Below, piece by piece: positions 17,448 to 25,953 of a stretch of 55,603 nucleotides of DNA (the first letter of the stretch is position 1; each line of letters starts with the position of its first letter). The stretch spans positions 1 through 55,603 of the forward strand of contig JAPKBL010000025.1 of NCBI GenBank assembly GCA_028823415.1, in the 5' to 3' direction. The position numbers and the translations under genes were made by a program. The stretch is from Mariniblastus sp. GTDB taxonomy: Bacteria; Planctomycetota; Planctomycetia; Pirellulales; Pirellulaceae. The notes under the pieces were generated by a model, which did not search any database, had not been told where the DNA came from, and saw only the letters and a program-made list of their open reading frames with translations.

Positions 17448-18641
17448 CTATTTGCCGAGGAATTTAAGCCAAGACATGCGGTCTTTCTTATTCGATTTCC
17501 CCTCGTCGTCTTCAAAATCTCCCGAGAGTTTTTCGGCGAGCTCGCAGATCGATTGAGTAATCGCAGCATTTTTGGCGTTTTCCAAAAGCGGCACGCCGTT
17601 GTTTCGACATTCGGAAATAACGGGGTAATTGTTCGGGATTCTCCAGAAGATATCTCGGTCAATTGTCTCTTCCGCTTTTGTCGAGCTGATCTGCATTTTG
17701 TCGAGTCCCACTCGGTTAACGACAATTCGAATTTTATCGTTGACGTTGTCGTAGGTTTCTAACGAAGAGAGCAGTCTTACAACATTCCTGAGACAGGGCA
17801 GATCGAGCTGTGTCAGGAGGACGATACTGTCTGCGGCTTCCAAAGCGGTGATGTCGAGTCGGCTGTAAGATTTTGAAAGATCAATGATGAGGTGCGTGAA
17901 GGAGGCCTTCAGCAGTCCAATGACCCGTTTTAAATCGTCATTGGAGATAGCTGACATGTCTTCGATTTGAACGGGTCGCGGCAGCAGGAAGACTCCCGAT
18001 TCGTGCTTCGTCAGTGATTTTCTGAGAAGGGCGAGATCGAGCCGTGAAATATTCTGGGCAACATCCAACAACGTATAGTCTGGGATCATGTCAAGGAATA
18101 CATCCGCGTCTCCAAGCGCGAGATCTAAGTCAATTAGCACGACACTCCGCTCTGGATTGGTTGCCAAAGCCACCGCAAGGTTGACGGCGATCGAAGTATT
18201 CCCAACACCTCCAGATGCTCCTGCGACGGCGATGATGTTACCGGCGTTACTACGTTGTTTGCCATTCGAATTGGCAGCAACGCGGTCGAGAGCACCGACA
18301 AGTTCGTCGATTTGAATTGGGGAGGTGAGAAACTCTCTCGCTCCGGATCGCATTGCGCGGAGGATCATCTGTCCATCGGTTCGACTGCTGACGACAATGA
18401 CACCAATCGTGGGGTGTGTTTTTGAAATCGACTCAACGAGTTGCATCGCTTTTTCTTCATCGGAATCAATGTCGATGATCGCGATTTCTGGCGTGGTTTG
18501 AGAAACAATTTCAGCGAAGAATTCGTAACGTGAGCAATCAGCCTCAAGCCATATTTGGTCCATGCCAATGAGGTAGCGTTTTAAATTTTCTCGAGTTGTT
18601 TCGTCTGGATCGCAAATCGAGATCCGTAGCGTACCGCTCAT
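17448..18641 (-). CDS. cpaE: Tad pilus localisation ATPase-like protein, CpaE/TadZ
   Basis: 397 residues. An N-terminal receiver-like domain (about 1-120) is followed by a MinD/ParA-type ATPase domain (about 134-370). The Walker A region GASGGVGNTS at 141-150 lacks both the early signature lysine and the canonical GK of GKT, a deviation known among TadZ/CpaE proteins, so ATP hydrolysis may be weak or absent. VVLIDLDLALGDADVF is the switch/Walker B region. CpaE-type proteins mark the polar site of Tad pilus assembly. It is the last gene of the leftward Tad run, 94 bases after the secretin. Confidence 0.88.
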   Translation of the reverse strand: MSGTLRISICDPDETTRENLKRYLIGMDQIWLEADCSRYEFFAEIVSQTTPEIAIIDIDSDEEKAMQLVESISKTHPTIGVIVVSSRTDGQMILRAMRSGAREFLTSPIQIDELVGALDRVAANSNGKQRSNAGNIIAVAGASGGVGNTSIAVNLAVALATNPERSVVLIDLDLALGDADVFLDMIPDYTLLDVAQNISRLDLALLRKSLTKHESGVFLLPRPVQIEDMSAISNDDLKRVIGLLKASFTHLIIDLSKSYSRLDITALEAADSIVLLTQLDLPCLRNVVRLLSSLETYDNVNDKIRIVVNRVGLDKMQISSTKAEETIDRDIFWRIPNNYPVISECRNNGVPLLENAKNAAITQSICELAEKLSGDFEDDEGKSNKKDRMSWLKFLGK

Positions 18642-18735
18642 TTGTCATCCGTCTGTTGAGACTGCCATGGTTCGTTGGTGTTTTGCCAAGAGCGAGTTGC
18701 CGCGATCAAGGATCACTGATTTCTTATCGATTATT

Positions 18736-20274
18736 TTAGCGGACTTTGGTTTTGAAAGGCCATTTGAAAATTGACTTTGACTCGCGTTCCGGCTGAGAAT
18801 TTGTATTTTTATTTGTCTGACCCGCACTGGTCTTGAATTGGAACGGTGAGCTGGCCGAGGGTTGCGACTGGGTGGTCGATTTGGGCGGGATGAAGAGGGG
18901 ATTTCCTCCTCCCCGGGTACTCCCGAAACTGTCATTTACTGGACAGTCATCCTCACACCTCGGTACTTCGGTGTATCCGTTGATATATAGTTCACGATCG
19001 GATGGACGAGTCGTTAGCCTACCGGGACCGAACTCAGGAAGCTGATCTGATTCAACTTCGCTGATGAAATTTGGAGTTAATAAAAAGACCAACTCAGTTT
19101 CATTGGATTTATCGGTGACCGATCGGAAAGCAGGCCCAAACCATGGGTTATGCATTAGCTTGGGAATCCCTCGGACTTCAGACTCGTCTTTTTCACGATA
19201 GTCTCCGGCGAGGGCCAGTGTGTGGCCGGCTTTCATTTTTACGCCTGTGTTAACGCGCCGAACGCGAAATCCAGGAACGCCAGACTCCCCCGCCAGGTCA
19301 GCAGCGACCTCCGAAACTTCGGCCCTGATTTCAAGTGTTAACAGTCCTTGTCCATGAATGATTGGAACGACGTCTAATTTAGTGCCGAATGGGCGGTACT
19401 CGATTGAATTGGTTCCTAATCCACTGGCGACCTGAATGGCGATTTCACCACCCGAGAGAAACTCGGCTGGCCGTCCGTTTTGGGCAACCAATACCGGCTG
19501 GTCTAAGAGCTTAGCCAGATTGTTAACTTCCAGAGCTTCGATGAAAGCGTTGAAACGGTTTCCTCCGTCCAAAACACCAAAGCTGAAGTTAGCTGAGGTT
19601 CCTGCGGTACCTCCTGCGGAGATATCCTGAATCAACTGAGCCACACTCGAGACAACATTGAATTCTTCACCGAGATAAGCCCAGTCAACTCCGAGTTTGC
19701 GTAGTTTGCCGCGGGCGACTTCGTAGACTTTCACTTGGATCGCAATATTCTGCGTGCCATTGACTTGAAGCTCATTGATCACATTGGCGGGGAAATAGTC
19801 TCTCGCAACCTTGAGGATGTTCTCGACCTGATCGGCGCGGGCGACGTTTCCAGTCAGGATGATGCTTGATTTCAACGGGTTGACGCTGACTTGTGAATCG
19901 GGAAATATTTTCGCAATCGCACTTTCGACTTCTCTCACATCAATGGAGACTTCGACGTTGATCATTTCGAGATTCTTGTCAGGATCGCTGACCGTGAGTG
20001 TCGACATGCCCGGTTTCAGTGCACTCACCAAGATCGTATTCGGCGTCACCGGGGTGGCCGTGATGACATCTGGGTTTTCAACCATCAACTCGGGAATGTT
20101 GTAGTCGAATTGCAGGCGTTGGCTCGACCCCTCCACCATTTGAATCGTTTTGACGTCCTGCCGGACTTTGTAATTCAAGCCTATCTGTGCCTGCATTGTG
20201 CCTGGTAAGCCAAGCAGAGCAGTCGAAATTAAGGCGAAAACAATGCGAAATTGAGTTGAAAGACGCTTGTTCAT
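18736..20274 (-). CDS. cpaC: Tad pilus secretin, CpaC/RcpA family
   Basis: 512 residues from the ATG at 20272-20274, preceded by AGGA at 7 bases; the frame also extends upstream to 20346. It has a signal peptide (FALISTALLGLPGTMQAQ), an N-terminal pilus-associated domain (VEGSSQRLQFDYNIPELM), a BON-like region and the secretin core (about 180-420; QPVLVAQNGRPAEFLSGGEIAI and VVPIIHGQGLLTLEIRAEVSE). The C-terminal tail is Ser/Thr/Lys-rich. It forms the outer-membrane pore through which the Flp pilus emerges. The family is confident, since gene order flp-cpaA-cpaB-cpaC-cpaE is preserved. Confidence 0.93.
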   Translation of the reverse strand: MNKRLSTQFRIVFALISTALLGLPGTMQAQIGLNYKVRQDVKTIQMVEGSSQRLQFDYNIPELMVENPDVITATPVTPNTILVSALKPGMSTLTVSDPDKNLEMINVEVSIDVREVESAIAKIFPDSQVSVNPLKSSIILTGNVARADQVENILKVARDYFPANVINELQVNGTQNIAIQVKVYEVARGKLRKLGVDWAYLGEEFNVVSSVAQLIQDISAGGTAGTSANFSFGVLDGGNRFNAFIEALEVNNLAKLLDQPVLVAQNGRPAEFLSGGEIAIQVASGLGTNSIEYRPFGTKLDVVPIIHGQGLLTLEIRAEVSEVAADLAGESGVPGFRVRRVNTGVKMKAGHTLALAGDYREKDESEVRGIPKLMHNPWFGPAFRSVTDKSNETELVFLLTPNFISEVESDQLPEFGPGRLTTRPSDRELYINGYTEVPRCEDDCPVNDSFGSTRGGGNPLFIPPKSTTQSQPSASSPFQFKTSAGQTNKNTNSQPERESKSIFKWPFKTKVR

Positions 20275-20444
20275 CCATGAATCCTTGCGTTGGGCAGATC
20301 GGCTTTGGTAATTCGAAACGAAGAATGTCTTACCGGAGTCATCCATGACGTCTGCAGTTGGCGAAACAATGCGGCCAGACTGCCCAGCGGATCTTTAGTG
20401 TTAGAACCGGACAAAATCATACGTTACACATAGCTAGATCGAAC

Positions 20445-21461
20445 CTATTCACCCTGATATTTATCTTCGTCCAAATTGCGATCAATTTCGTTAGAGCCGT
20501 CAGAGTCAACCTCATCGTCGTCGTTTGCACTATCGGAATTGATGGGTACAACGGGGGTCATGTTAATATCAGGAATGGTACTTTGCGGAAGCATCCCTGG
20601 AGTGAAGGTGTAATTCTCAGGCGAATCGCCGCTCCAAATCGTCATCGATGGGAGGGCTTTGGCTTCCATTACCGACTCACCATCGGTAACTTTGCCAATG
20701 GTTCCAACGGGTTCGGTTTCATCTTCGTTGATGAGATCCCATCCCATGATTTCGTCAAGACTTTCGATGTCGTCATCGTTTGTCGATTCCTCGCCCCGTA
20801 GGGTGAGTTTGATTTGGGCAGTCTTCAGGACATAGTAAATCGCTTCGGCTTGATCCTCAGTCGCTAAAACGCCGACGACTGCGGCGTTTGAGCCAGCCGT
20901 TGGACTATCCTCCCGGTTTTCCTGTGATTTCATGCTGTTATTGATGCTGAAAACCTGAAGGCCTCGCAAGAATGTTTTGGAAGTTTGGTGGATCCGGTTC
21001 GGATTCTTCTTATCTCGTTTCTGAAACAATCCGATTACGTCGACTTTGTCGCCTGGGCTAAGCAGTCCGCCGAATAAATCATCCGATGGGACTTTGATCG
21101 CAACCACCTTCATATTGCCTGGGATTGATAATGAAGCAACGGATTTTTCATTGACGATCACTGACAGCTGGATTGGCATGCCTTTTCCAAGACGATTGCG
21201 GTTCACCATATCCTCAATGTCTTCGAGGCTTGTTGCCGCGTCGTCGGGAATAATATTTAAGGGCCAGTTTTCCATCTTGACGTTTTCAGCTGTCAAACGA
21301 GTATTGGGATCCAGATCCGCGGCGGCCGTGATTACAGGCCCCATCGCTTTTTCTGGCTCCGCGTTGGCTGATTTCTGTCCTAGGACTTGGCTGATACCGA
21401 TGGCGGCAACGAGTCCAAAACCCATTGACAGAACCATTAGCATGAACGACTTAGATTTCAT
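20445..21461 (-). CDS. cpaB: Tad pilus assembly protein CpaB/RcpC
   Basis: 338 residues from the ATG at 21459-21461, with GAGGTG 6 bases upstream. One N-terminal membrane helix (FMLMVLSMGFGLVAAIGIS) is followed by an SAF domain (about 45-110; ITAAADLDPNTRLTAENVKM) and the RcpC/CpaB domain (VAIKVPSDDLFGGLLSPGDKVDVIGL). The C-terminal 60 residues are Asp/Asn/Ser-rich and disordered-looking. CpaB-type proteins sit in the inner membrane or periplasm and link to the secretin. It lies between the prepilin peptidase and cpaC genes. Confidence 0.93.
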   Translation of the reverse strand: MKSKSFMLMVLSMGFGLVAAIGISQVLGQKSANAEPEKAMGPVITAAADLDPNTRLTAENVKMENWPLNIIPDDAATSLEDIEDMVNRNRLGKGMPIQLSVIVNEKSVASLSIPGNMKVVAIKVPSDDLFGGLLSPGDKVDVIGLFQKRDKKNPNRIHQTSKTFLRGLQVFSINNSMKSQENREDSPTAGSNAAVVGVLATEDQAEAIYYVLKTAQIKLTLRGEESTNDDDIESLDEIMGWDLINEDETEPVGTIGKVTDGESVMEAKALPSMTIWSGDSPENYTFTPGMLPQSTIPDINMTPVVPINSDSANDDDEVDSDGSNEIDRNLDEDKYQGE

Positions 21462-21739
21462 AGGAATCACCTCAACAACAGTGTTTTAGGGTTGCTTGCC
21501 AAGCACTTCGTTTGGCTAAAATTAAAAATCGATAAAGTCTGGCAATGCAATCGACAACCCATCCTTGAAACTCATTCTTCTTGGATCGTAAATTTCGATC
21601 CGATGGACTGCCCGCTTGCATTGCACTGTGCAAGCAGCCCTTGTCGGATTAATTCGGTTCTCTTGGCGTTCCAATCCAAAAAAAGCCCAACGGGACTGAT
21701 TGGAATCAAATCCGGCAGAATCGGAACAATGCGTAACTC

Positions 21740-22315
21740 TTAGATGAGGTATCCCATCCAGGCAAAATACGATACGGTTCCGATCGCTAACGGAATTCCG
21801 TAGGGCAGCAAACGCATGGAAGTTTTTCGCTCGGTCGCAATTTCGGCGAGCGCTTCTGGATTTCGGATGGTCGTGATTTCATTGAGTAAGAAAAAGAACT
21901 GATTGAAATGCTTCCTTCCTTCCCCTGCGGCGATCACCATGATCACGGCGAGAATGGCACCGACAATCGCGGAGACACAAAAGGCATAGAAGGTAATCGT
22001 GCAGTGAACCCAGGCGCCGATGGCGGCCATCATTTTGACATCGCCTGCTCCCATTCCACCGACAGCATAGGCCGGAAGAAGAGTCGCGATACCGACTGCG
22101 GTGCCAGCGAGGCTCCACATCAGGCCAATGTACCAGCCTTGTCCGTCCATCCCGTAAAAAATAGCACTGTAGATCCAACCGGTGATAATCATCGGAAAGG
22201 TAATCTTATTTGGAACGCGAAGTTCCTTGCCGTCGATGTACGCGGCAATAATTGCAAAAATACTTACGGCCCAATAAACCCAGTTATCGGCCATGCTAAC
22301 TAGAATCTCTTCCAT
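21740..22315 (-). CDS. cpaA: A24 prepilin peptidase, CpaA/TadV type
   Basis: 191 residues with about five or six membrane helices. It is an aspartic membrane protease of the A24 family; the catalytic aspartates are Asp28 (AAYIDGKELRVPN) and Asp92 in the GxGD motif (GGMGAGDVKMM). It lacks the N-terminal methyltransferase domain of full-length PilD, as expected for TadV. It would cleave the leader of the adjacent Flp prepilin. A spacer of about 280 bases separates it from cpaB, longer than in a tight operon, so an extra promoter is possible. Confidence 0.93.
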   Translation of the reverse strand: MEEILVSMADNWVYWAVSIFAIIAAYIDGKELRVPNKITFPMIITGWIYSAIFYGMDGQGWYIGLMWSLAGTAVGIATLLPAYAVGGMGAGDVKMMAAIGAWVHCTITFYAFCVSAIVGAILAVIMVIAAGEGRKHFNQFFFLLNEITTIRNPEALAEIATERKTSMRLLPYGIPLAIGTVSYFAWMGYLI

Positions 22316-22698
22316 AACAAAAACTCCTGCACCCTGTGTTGTGTTGTGTTGGTTCGCGAGAGAAAAACTCGTTTTTCCTCATGGTGACGGTCTCGGTTTC
22401 CAAAACCGATCGGTCGATCGCGTGGTCGTTGCGTTTAAAACCTGAGCGTAAATAAGTAACTTAGGAAAACTGCACTTAAAGTGAAAAAGTAGCAGAGAAG
22501 CTCGACGGCTTGCTCAAATGTTCCAATTGAAATGAACCATTCCATTTGATTTTCTCGATCCAAATAGCGGTTTTGAATGCATTCCGTTTTAAACAGTTAC
22601 CTTATCCTTGATGCGGTTTTTACGCGGAAAAAGCCCCTGAGCTCGAAGAGCTGAGGGGCTAATGATTTAGCAATGTCCACCGGATGATGGACCTCAGA
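22316..22698. other. spacer between flp and cpaA
   Basis: About 380 bases. It holds the flp terminator and a hairpin CGGTTT/AAACCG near 22393-22407 followed by GATCGGTCGATCG, which could be an operator or a second promoter region for cpaA. No ORF of its own was supported. Confidence 0.5.
22626..22660 (-). terminator. Rho-independent terminator after flp
   Basis: Read leftward, a 13-bp stem with one C-C mismatch (22648-22660 with 22632-22644), a TTC loop and a T run to about 22627. It lies about 40 bases after the flp stop. It would let flp be transcribed separately and at a higher level than the assembly genes. Confidence 0.88.
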
Positions 22699-22887
22699 CT
22701 AGCCCGATGGCAAGGCACTGATTTGCGATCCGATGTTTTGGAACGCCGTGTTTGCAGCTGTTCCAACAGCTTGAATAGCTGTTAGGCAAACAATAACGAT
22801 CAAAGCGAGCATGATGGCGTACTCAACTGCTGTTGGGCCATCCTCTGACTTCATGAACTTTTCGACTTTGGTGATAAACTTCTTCAT
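22699..22887 (-). CDS. flp: Flp-type type IVb pilin precursor
   Basis: 62 residues from the ATG at 22885-22887, with GGAGG about 10 bases upstream. The prepilin signature is clear: a short basic leader ending in Gly, cleavage before PTAVEYA, the conserved Glu at +5, then a hydrophobic helix (IMLALIVIVCLTAIQAV). The mature pilin is about 45 residues, normal for Flp. It would be processed by the adjacent A24 peptidase. A T13 run (leftward reading) lies 60-72 bases upstream of the ATG. Confidence 0.94.
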   Translation of the reverse strand: MKKFITKVEKFMKSEDGPTAVEYAIMLALIVIVCLTAIQAVGTAANTAFQNIGSQISALPSG

Positions 22888-23416
22888 CTTGTCTTTCCTC
22901 CGACGGATTTGACATGCCCGTGTGGGCGTCTGAACCAAATGGTTCTAAAAAAAAAAAAAGGGCCGGGCTGACCAAGTGGATGAGCACTTGTCCTGCTGAT
23001 GTCAGCTGTCCCACGATATCAAGTTGCTTTCTTCAAAAGCATGCAGGATTGCCGTTTCGATGACTCGAATCGACGTGAATCTAAAGAACAAAGAGCTCGT
23101 TCTTTCAACTCACTAGAAACCTAAGTCACGACTAGAATTAGTCAAACTGTAAGGGTTAAATAAAAACGAATTATTTGGTTGAGGCTGCGGATTGGGGTCG
23201 GTTTAAACCGAGATTGCAGCTGGTCGCGTTGAGTATTCGTTACAAACCATTCAGACGTAATGGAATTGAAGCAATCGCGTGTTGAGAAAAAACAGCATGA
23301 TAAAAAAAGAGTCGTTGCACGTTCTTCGCCGCCTCGCCAAACTAGAGGGGGCTGGTGTGGTTTATTAACCAAAGTCGGTTTGCTCAGAGGGTGGTGAGCT
23401 TGCTGTCAATTTGCGT
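22888..23416. other. flp upstream region
   Basis: About 530 bases between the kinase stop and flp. It contains the 13-base homopolymer at 22947-22959, the hairpin GAACC/GGTTC at 22932-22945 and the palindrome GCTGATGTCAGC at 22995-23006. The minus-strand flp promoter must lie here; no clear -10/-35 or sigma-54 site could be assigned. Confidence 0.5.
22947..22959. repeat. 13-base A/T homopolymer in the flp leader
   Basis: An uninterrupted run of 13 A on the plus strand (T on the flp-coding strand), 60-72 bases upstream of the flp ATG. Long homopolymers are prone to slippage. Confidence 0.9.
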
Positions 23417-25078
23417 TTAACCCTTACGACTGTCGAGCTGTTTTTTTCGTCGGCGGTAATATTTCAAACCTGAGAAAAAGAAGCAGCCGGCGCAAACAAA
23501 TGCAAACAAAGGCATTGCGATGGAGCTGAAGATCACCATCATGATCGCGGTTACGAAAAGCGTGATCGCCTGAATGTAGAAAGAACCGGACAGAATGCCG
23601 GCTTTGATTAGAAAAACCATCCCCGCGAATACCGCTAACAGGGGGGCCATGCTCAGTCGTTCGAGCTCGAAATGGACTTCGAGTGGGAAAATGAAGGCAA
23701 CGCAGCACATTGCTCCGGCCCAAACATGAGCGATTTGGCGTTCGACGAAAGTAACCGGGCCCATTCGGCGTCGCACGAACCAAAATACAACAGCCCAGGC
23801 TCCCAATCCGAAAGTCCACATCACTCCATAGGCCCAGGGCGAATCAACTCCGGAGAGTTGGAGGGCGTAGGTTGCCATGCAGGCAACAAACAAGACCATG
23901 CTGTGCCATATCCAGATGAGGCCCCAGTTTTCAAGAATAACGGCGTGATGCGTTTCCCGAAAAACGTTAGCGATGATCTGGCCCAACTTCCCCTCGCTCG
24001 CGGCAACGGATTCGTTGTTTAAGAATGCTCGCAAATCGTTGCGTAAATCAGTTGCGCTTTTGTACCGAAGATCCTGTGGTTTTTGCAGGCATTGCATTGC
24101 AATGTTCTCTAATCGCCGATCAACACGTCGGTTCAGGACGCGCGGAGCGACAGGATCCTGTTCAAGTACCATCAATACCGTTTCGACCGGTGTCGATCCC
24201 ATGAAGGGCGGGTGGCCTGTCAGTAAGTGGTAGAGCACGGCTCCCAAGCTATAGACGTCACTGGCGATTCCGACATCGCCGCGGGCTCCGGTTGCTTGTT
24301 CAGGAGACATGTACGAGGGAGTGCCCATAATGGCCCCGGTTCGGGTCAAGCTGTTGTGGCCGTCAGTTTGCTTGGCTAATCCAAAGTCTGCAACGTAAGC
24401 CGTCCAATCATCGTCGAGCATGATATTGGAGGGTTTGAGGTCACGATGCAATATTCCGTTTTGATGAGCGAAACTAATGGCATCGCTGATTTCGTTCATG
24501 ATTTTCGCAGCCCGCTGAGGTGGGAGGGGGCCTCGGGACAATCGCTCTGACAGTGACTGACCTGTAATCAGTTTCATGCAGAAGAAACTGCGTCCTTGGT
24601 GTTCTCCAATTTCGCAGATTGGAATGATGTTGGGGTGATTGAGACGCGAGGCGGCATCCGCCTCTGCTTCGAACCGCTGGCGATCAGTATCATTTGCAAA
24701 GTCGCCTTTGAGGATCATCTTGATCGCTACCAATTCGCCATCGCTCAACCGGCATGCGCGATAGACGATGCCCATTCCGCCCCTACCGATTTCTTCTTCG
24801 AGGCGGTAGTTACCAAAATCACAGGGAAGGTCGAGTTGAGGGATTGCCAATTCACGAGTTGCGGAAGAGAACTGGCTCTGCTCTTTTGCCGCCGCTTCGG
24901 TTACGATAATCGTACCCCAAAGCTCTCGAAGGTCTGTTTCAAATTCCGGGTTCTGCAGGCAGGCATCCTCGAGGCTCATCTGTTTTCCCAGATTAGCTTG
25001 ATCAGCTAATTCAGTGACGAGCACTGCGAGTCTCATCTCGGCTTCGTCGTCCTGATTTTCCTGGTACTTCTGAGTCAC
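23417..25078 (-). CDS. Ser/Thr protein kinase with polytopic membrane C-terminus
   Basis: 553 residues. An N-terminal segment of about 85 residues resembles that of sigma-linked planctomycete kinases. The kinase domain follows (about 91-355): GRGGMGIVY, Lys120 (VAIK), HRDLKPSN with Asp213, DFG at 231-233 and MSPEQA, all canonical, so it should be active. About five membrane helices occupy 385-540, with a basic tail. The gene begins 21 bases after the ECF sigma gene and is probably cotranscribed, suggesting that kinase and sigma factor form one signalling unit. Confidence 0.92.
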   Translation of the reverse strand: MTQKYQENQDDEAEMRLAVLVTELADQANLGKQMSLEDACLQNPEFETDLRELWGTIIVTEAAAKEQSQFSSATRELAIPQLDLPCDFGNYRLEEEIGRGGMGIVYRACRLSDGELVAIKMILKGDFANDTDRQRFEAEADAASRLNHPNIIPICEIGEHQGRSFFCMKLITGQSLSERLSRGPLPPQRAAKIMNEISDAISFAHQNGILHRDLKPSNIMLDDDWTAYVADFGLAKQTDGHNSLTRTGAIMGTPSYMSPEQATGARGDVGIASDVYSLGAVLYHLLTGHPPFMGSTPVETVLMVLEQDPVAPRVLNRRVDRRLENIAMQCLQKPQDLRYKSATDLRNDLRAFLNNESVAASEGKLGQIIANVFRETHHAVILENWGLIWIWHSMVLFVACMATYALQLSGVDSPWAYGVMWTFGLGAWAVVFWFVRRRMGPVTFVERQIAHVWAGAMCCVAFIFPLEVHFELERLSMAPLLAVFAGMVFLIKAGILSGSFYIQAITLFVTAIMMVIFSSIAMPLFAFVCAGCFFFSGLKYYRRRKKQLDSRKG

Positions 25079-25099
25079 GAGATTCTGATTGGGATATGA

Positions 25100-25744
25100 C
25101 TAAGGTTCGATGGAGTTTTGGCCGTCTTGCATTACCGATTTTAATCTTCGAATCGCGCGTAAATAACGCATGCTCGCGGCCGGTTCAGATAGTTCTAGGA
25201 TTTGGCCGATTTCTTGATTGGTCAGGTGTTCATAATGACGCATGACGATGATTTCACAATCTTTTTGATCGAGTTGTGAGATCGAAGCCTCAACTTTTTT
25301 AGCCATCTCTTGCTGCAATGCCGCGGCAGCGGGCGTCAGTCTTGAGTCGCCAAGAATGGAGGCCAGTTGGATAGAAGATTTGTCGTAACCACGTGGCGCA
25401 CAGAGTTGCTGCTCTCGGTCGACAGATCTCTTGGCAGAAACACGATGCCTTCGGTGGGCGTCGATGATCCGGTCTTTTGCAATTTGGCGAAGCCAGAGAT
25501 GAAACGGCATGACGGGGTCAGCAAGGTAACGATCCAGTCGTCGGTTTGCTTCAATTAGCACGTCCTGAACAACATCGCTGACGTCAATTCGTTTTTGAAT
25601 TTTGTTATCTAACCGCATGCGAATCAATTGCCGAAGCGAATTGCGATGGCGATCCATCAGGTGATTAACGGCGGACGCATCGCCGTCTCTGGCGCGCACG
25701 ATTAGATGTTCGGTTTCGGGTTTATCTGGCCACATCTGGATCAT
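25100..25744 (-). CDS. ECF-type RNA polymerase sigma factor
   Basis: 214 residues. Region 2 (about 25-95; VNHLMDRHRNSLRQLIRMRL, then DVVQDVLIEANRRLDRYL and PFHLWLRQIAKDRIIDAHR) and region 4 (about 145-205; SQLDQKDCEIIVMRHYEHL, NQEIGQILELSEPAASMRYLRA) are both visible. This is the SF/ECF type common in planctomycetes. No anti-sigma gene is adjacent; the Ser/Thr kinase follows directly and may replace it, as proposed for kinase-linked ECF groups. Confidence 0.92.
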   Translation of the reverse strand: MIQMWPDKPETEHLIVRARDGDASAVNHLMDRHRNSLRQLIRMRLDNKIQKRIDVSDVVQDVLIEANRRLDRYLADPVMPFHLWLRQIAKDRIIDAHRRHRVSAKRSVDREQQLCAPRGYDKSSIQLASILGDSRLTPAAAALQQEMAKKVEASISQLDQKDCEIIVMRHYEHLTNQEIGQILELSEPAASMRYLRAIRRLKSVMQDGQNSIEP

Positions 25745-25953
25745 TATGATTAAAAAACCGTTTTGCGGTATGCGATTCGATCAAATCGAGAGATTATCTT
25801 TAAAACAAATATTGGTTCGGTGCGATTGCAGCGACGAGCGGCGGTTCCGAGGTCAAGTAAACAATGGGCTTTGGGGGGAATGTGGTGCTTGAATTCGTTT
25901 TGGTTTCTCAATTAGCCATTCGAACAGGCGGACTTTAATGTAAGTCGACTCAC

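Noticed and set aside
20358..20801. 147-residue plus-strand ORF over cpaB
   Set aside because: Antisense to the acidic Asp-rich tail of CpaB; composition (Val/Phe/Asn-rich) follows from the reverse codons.
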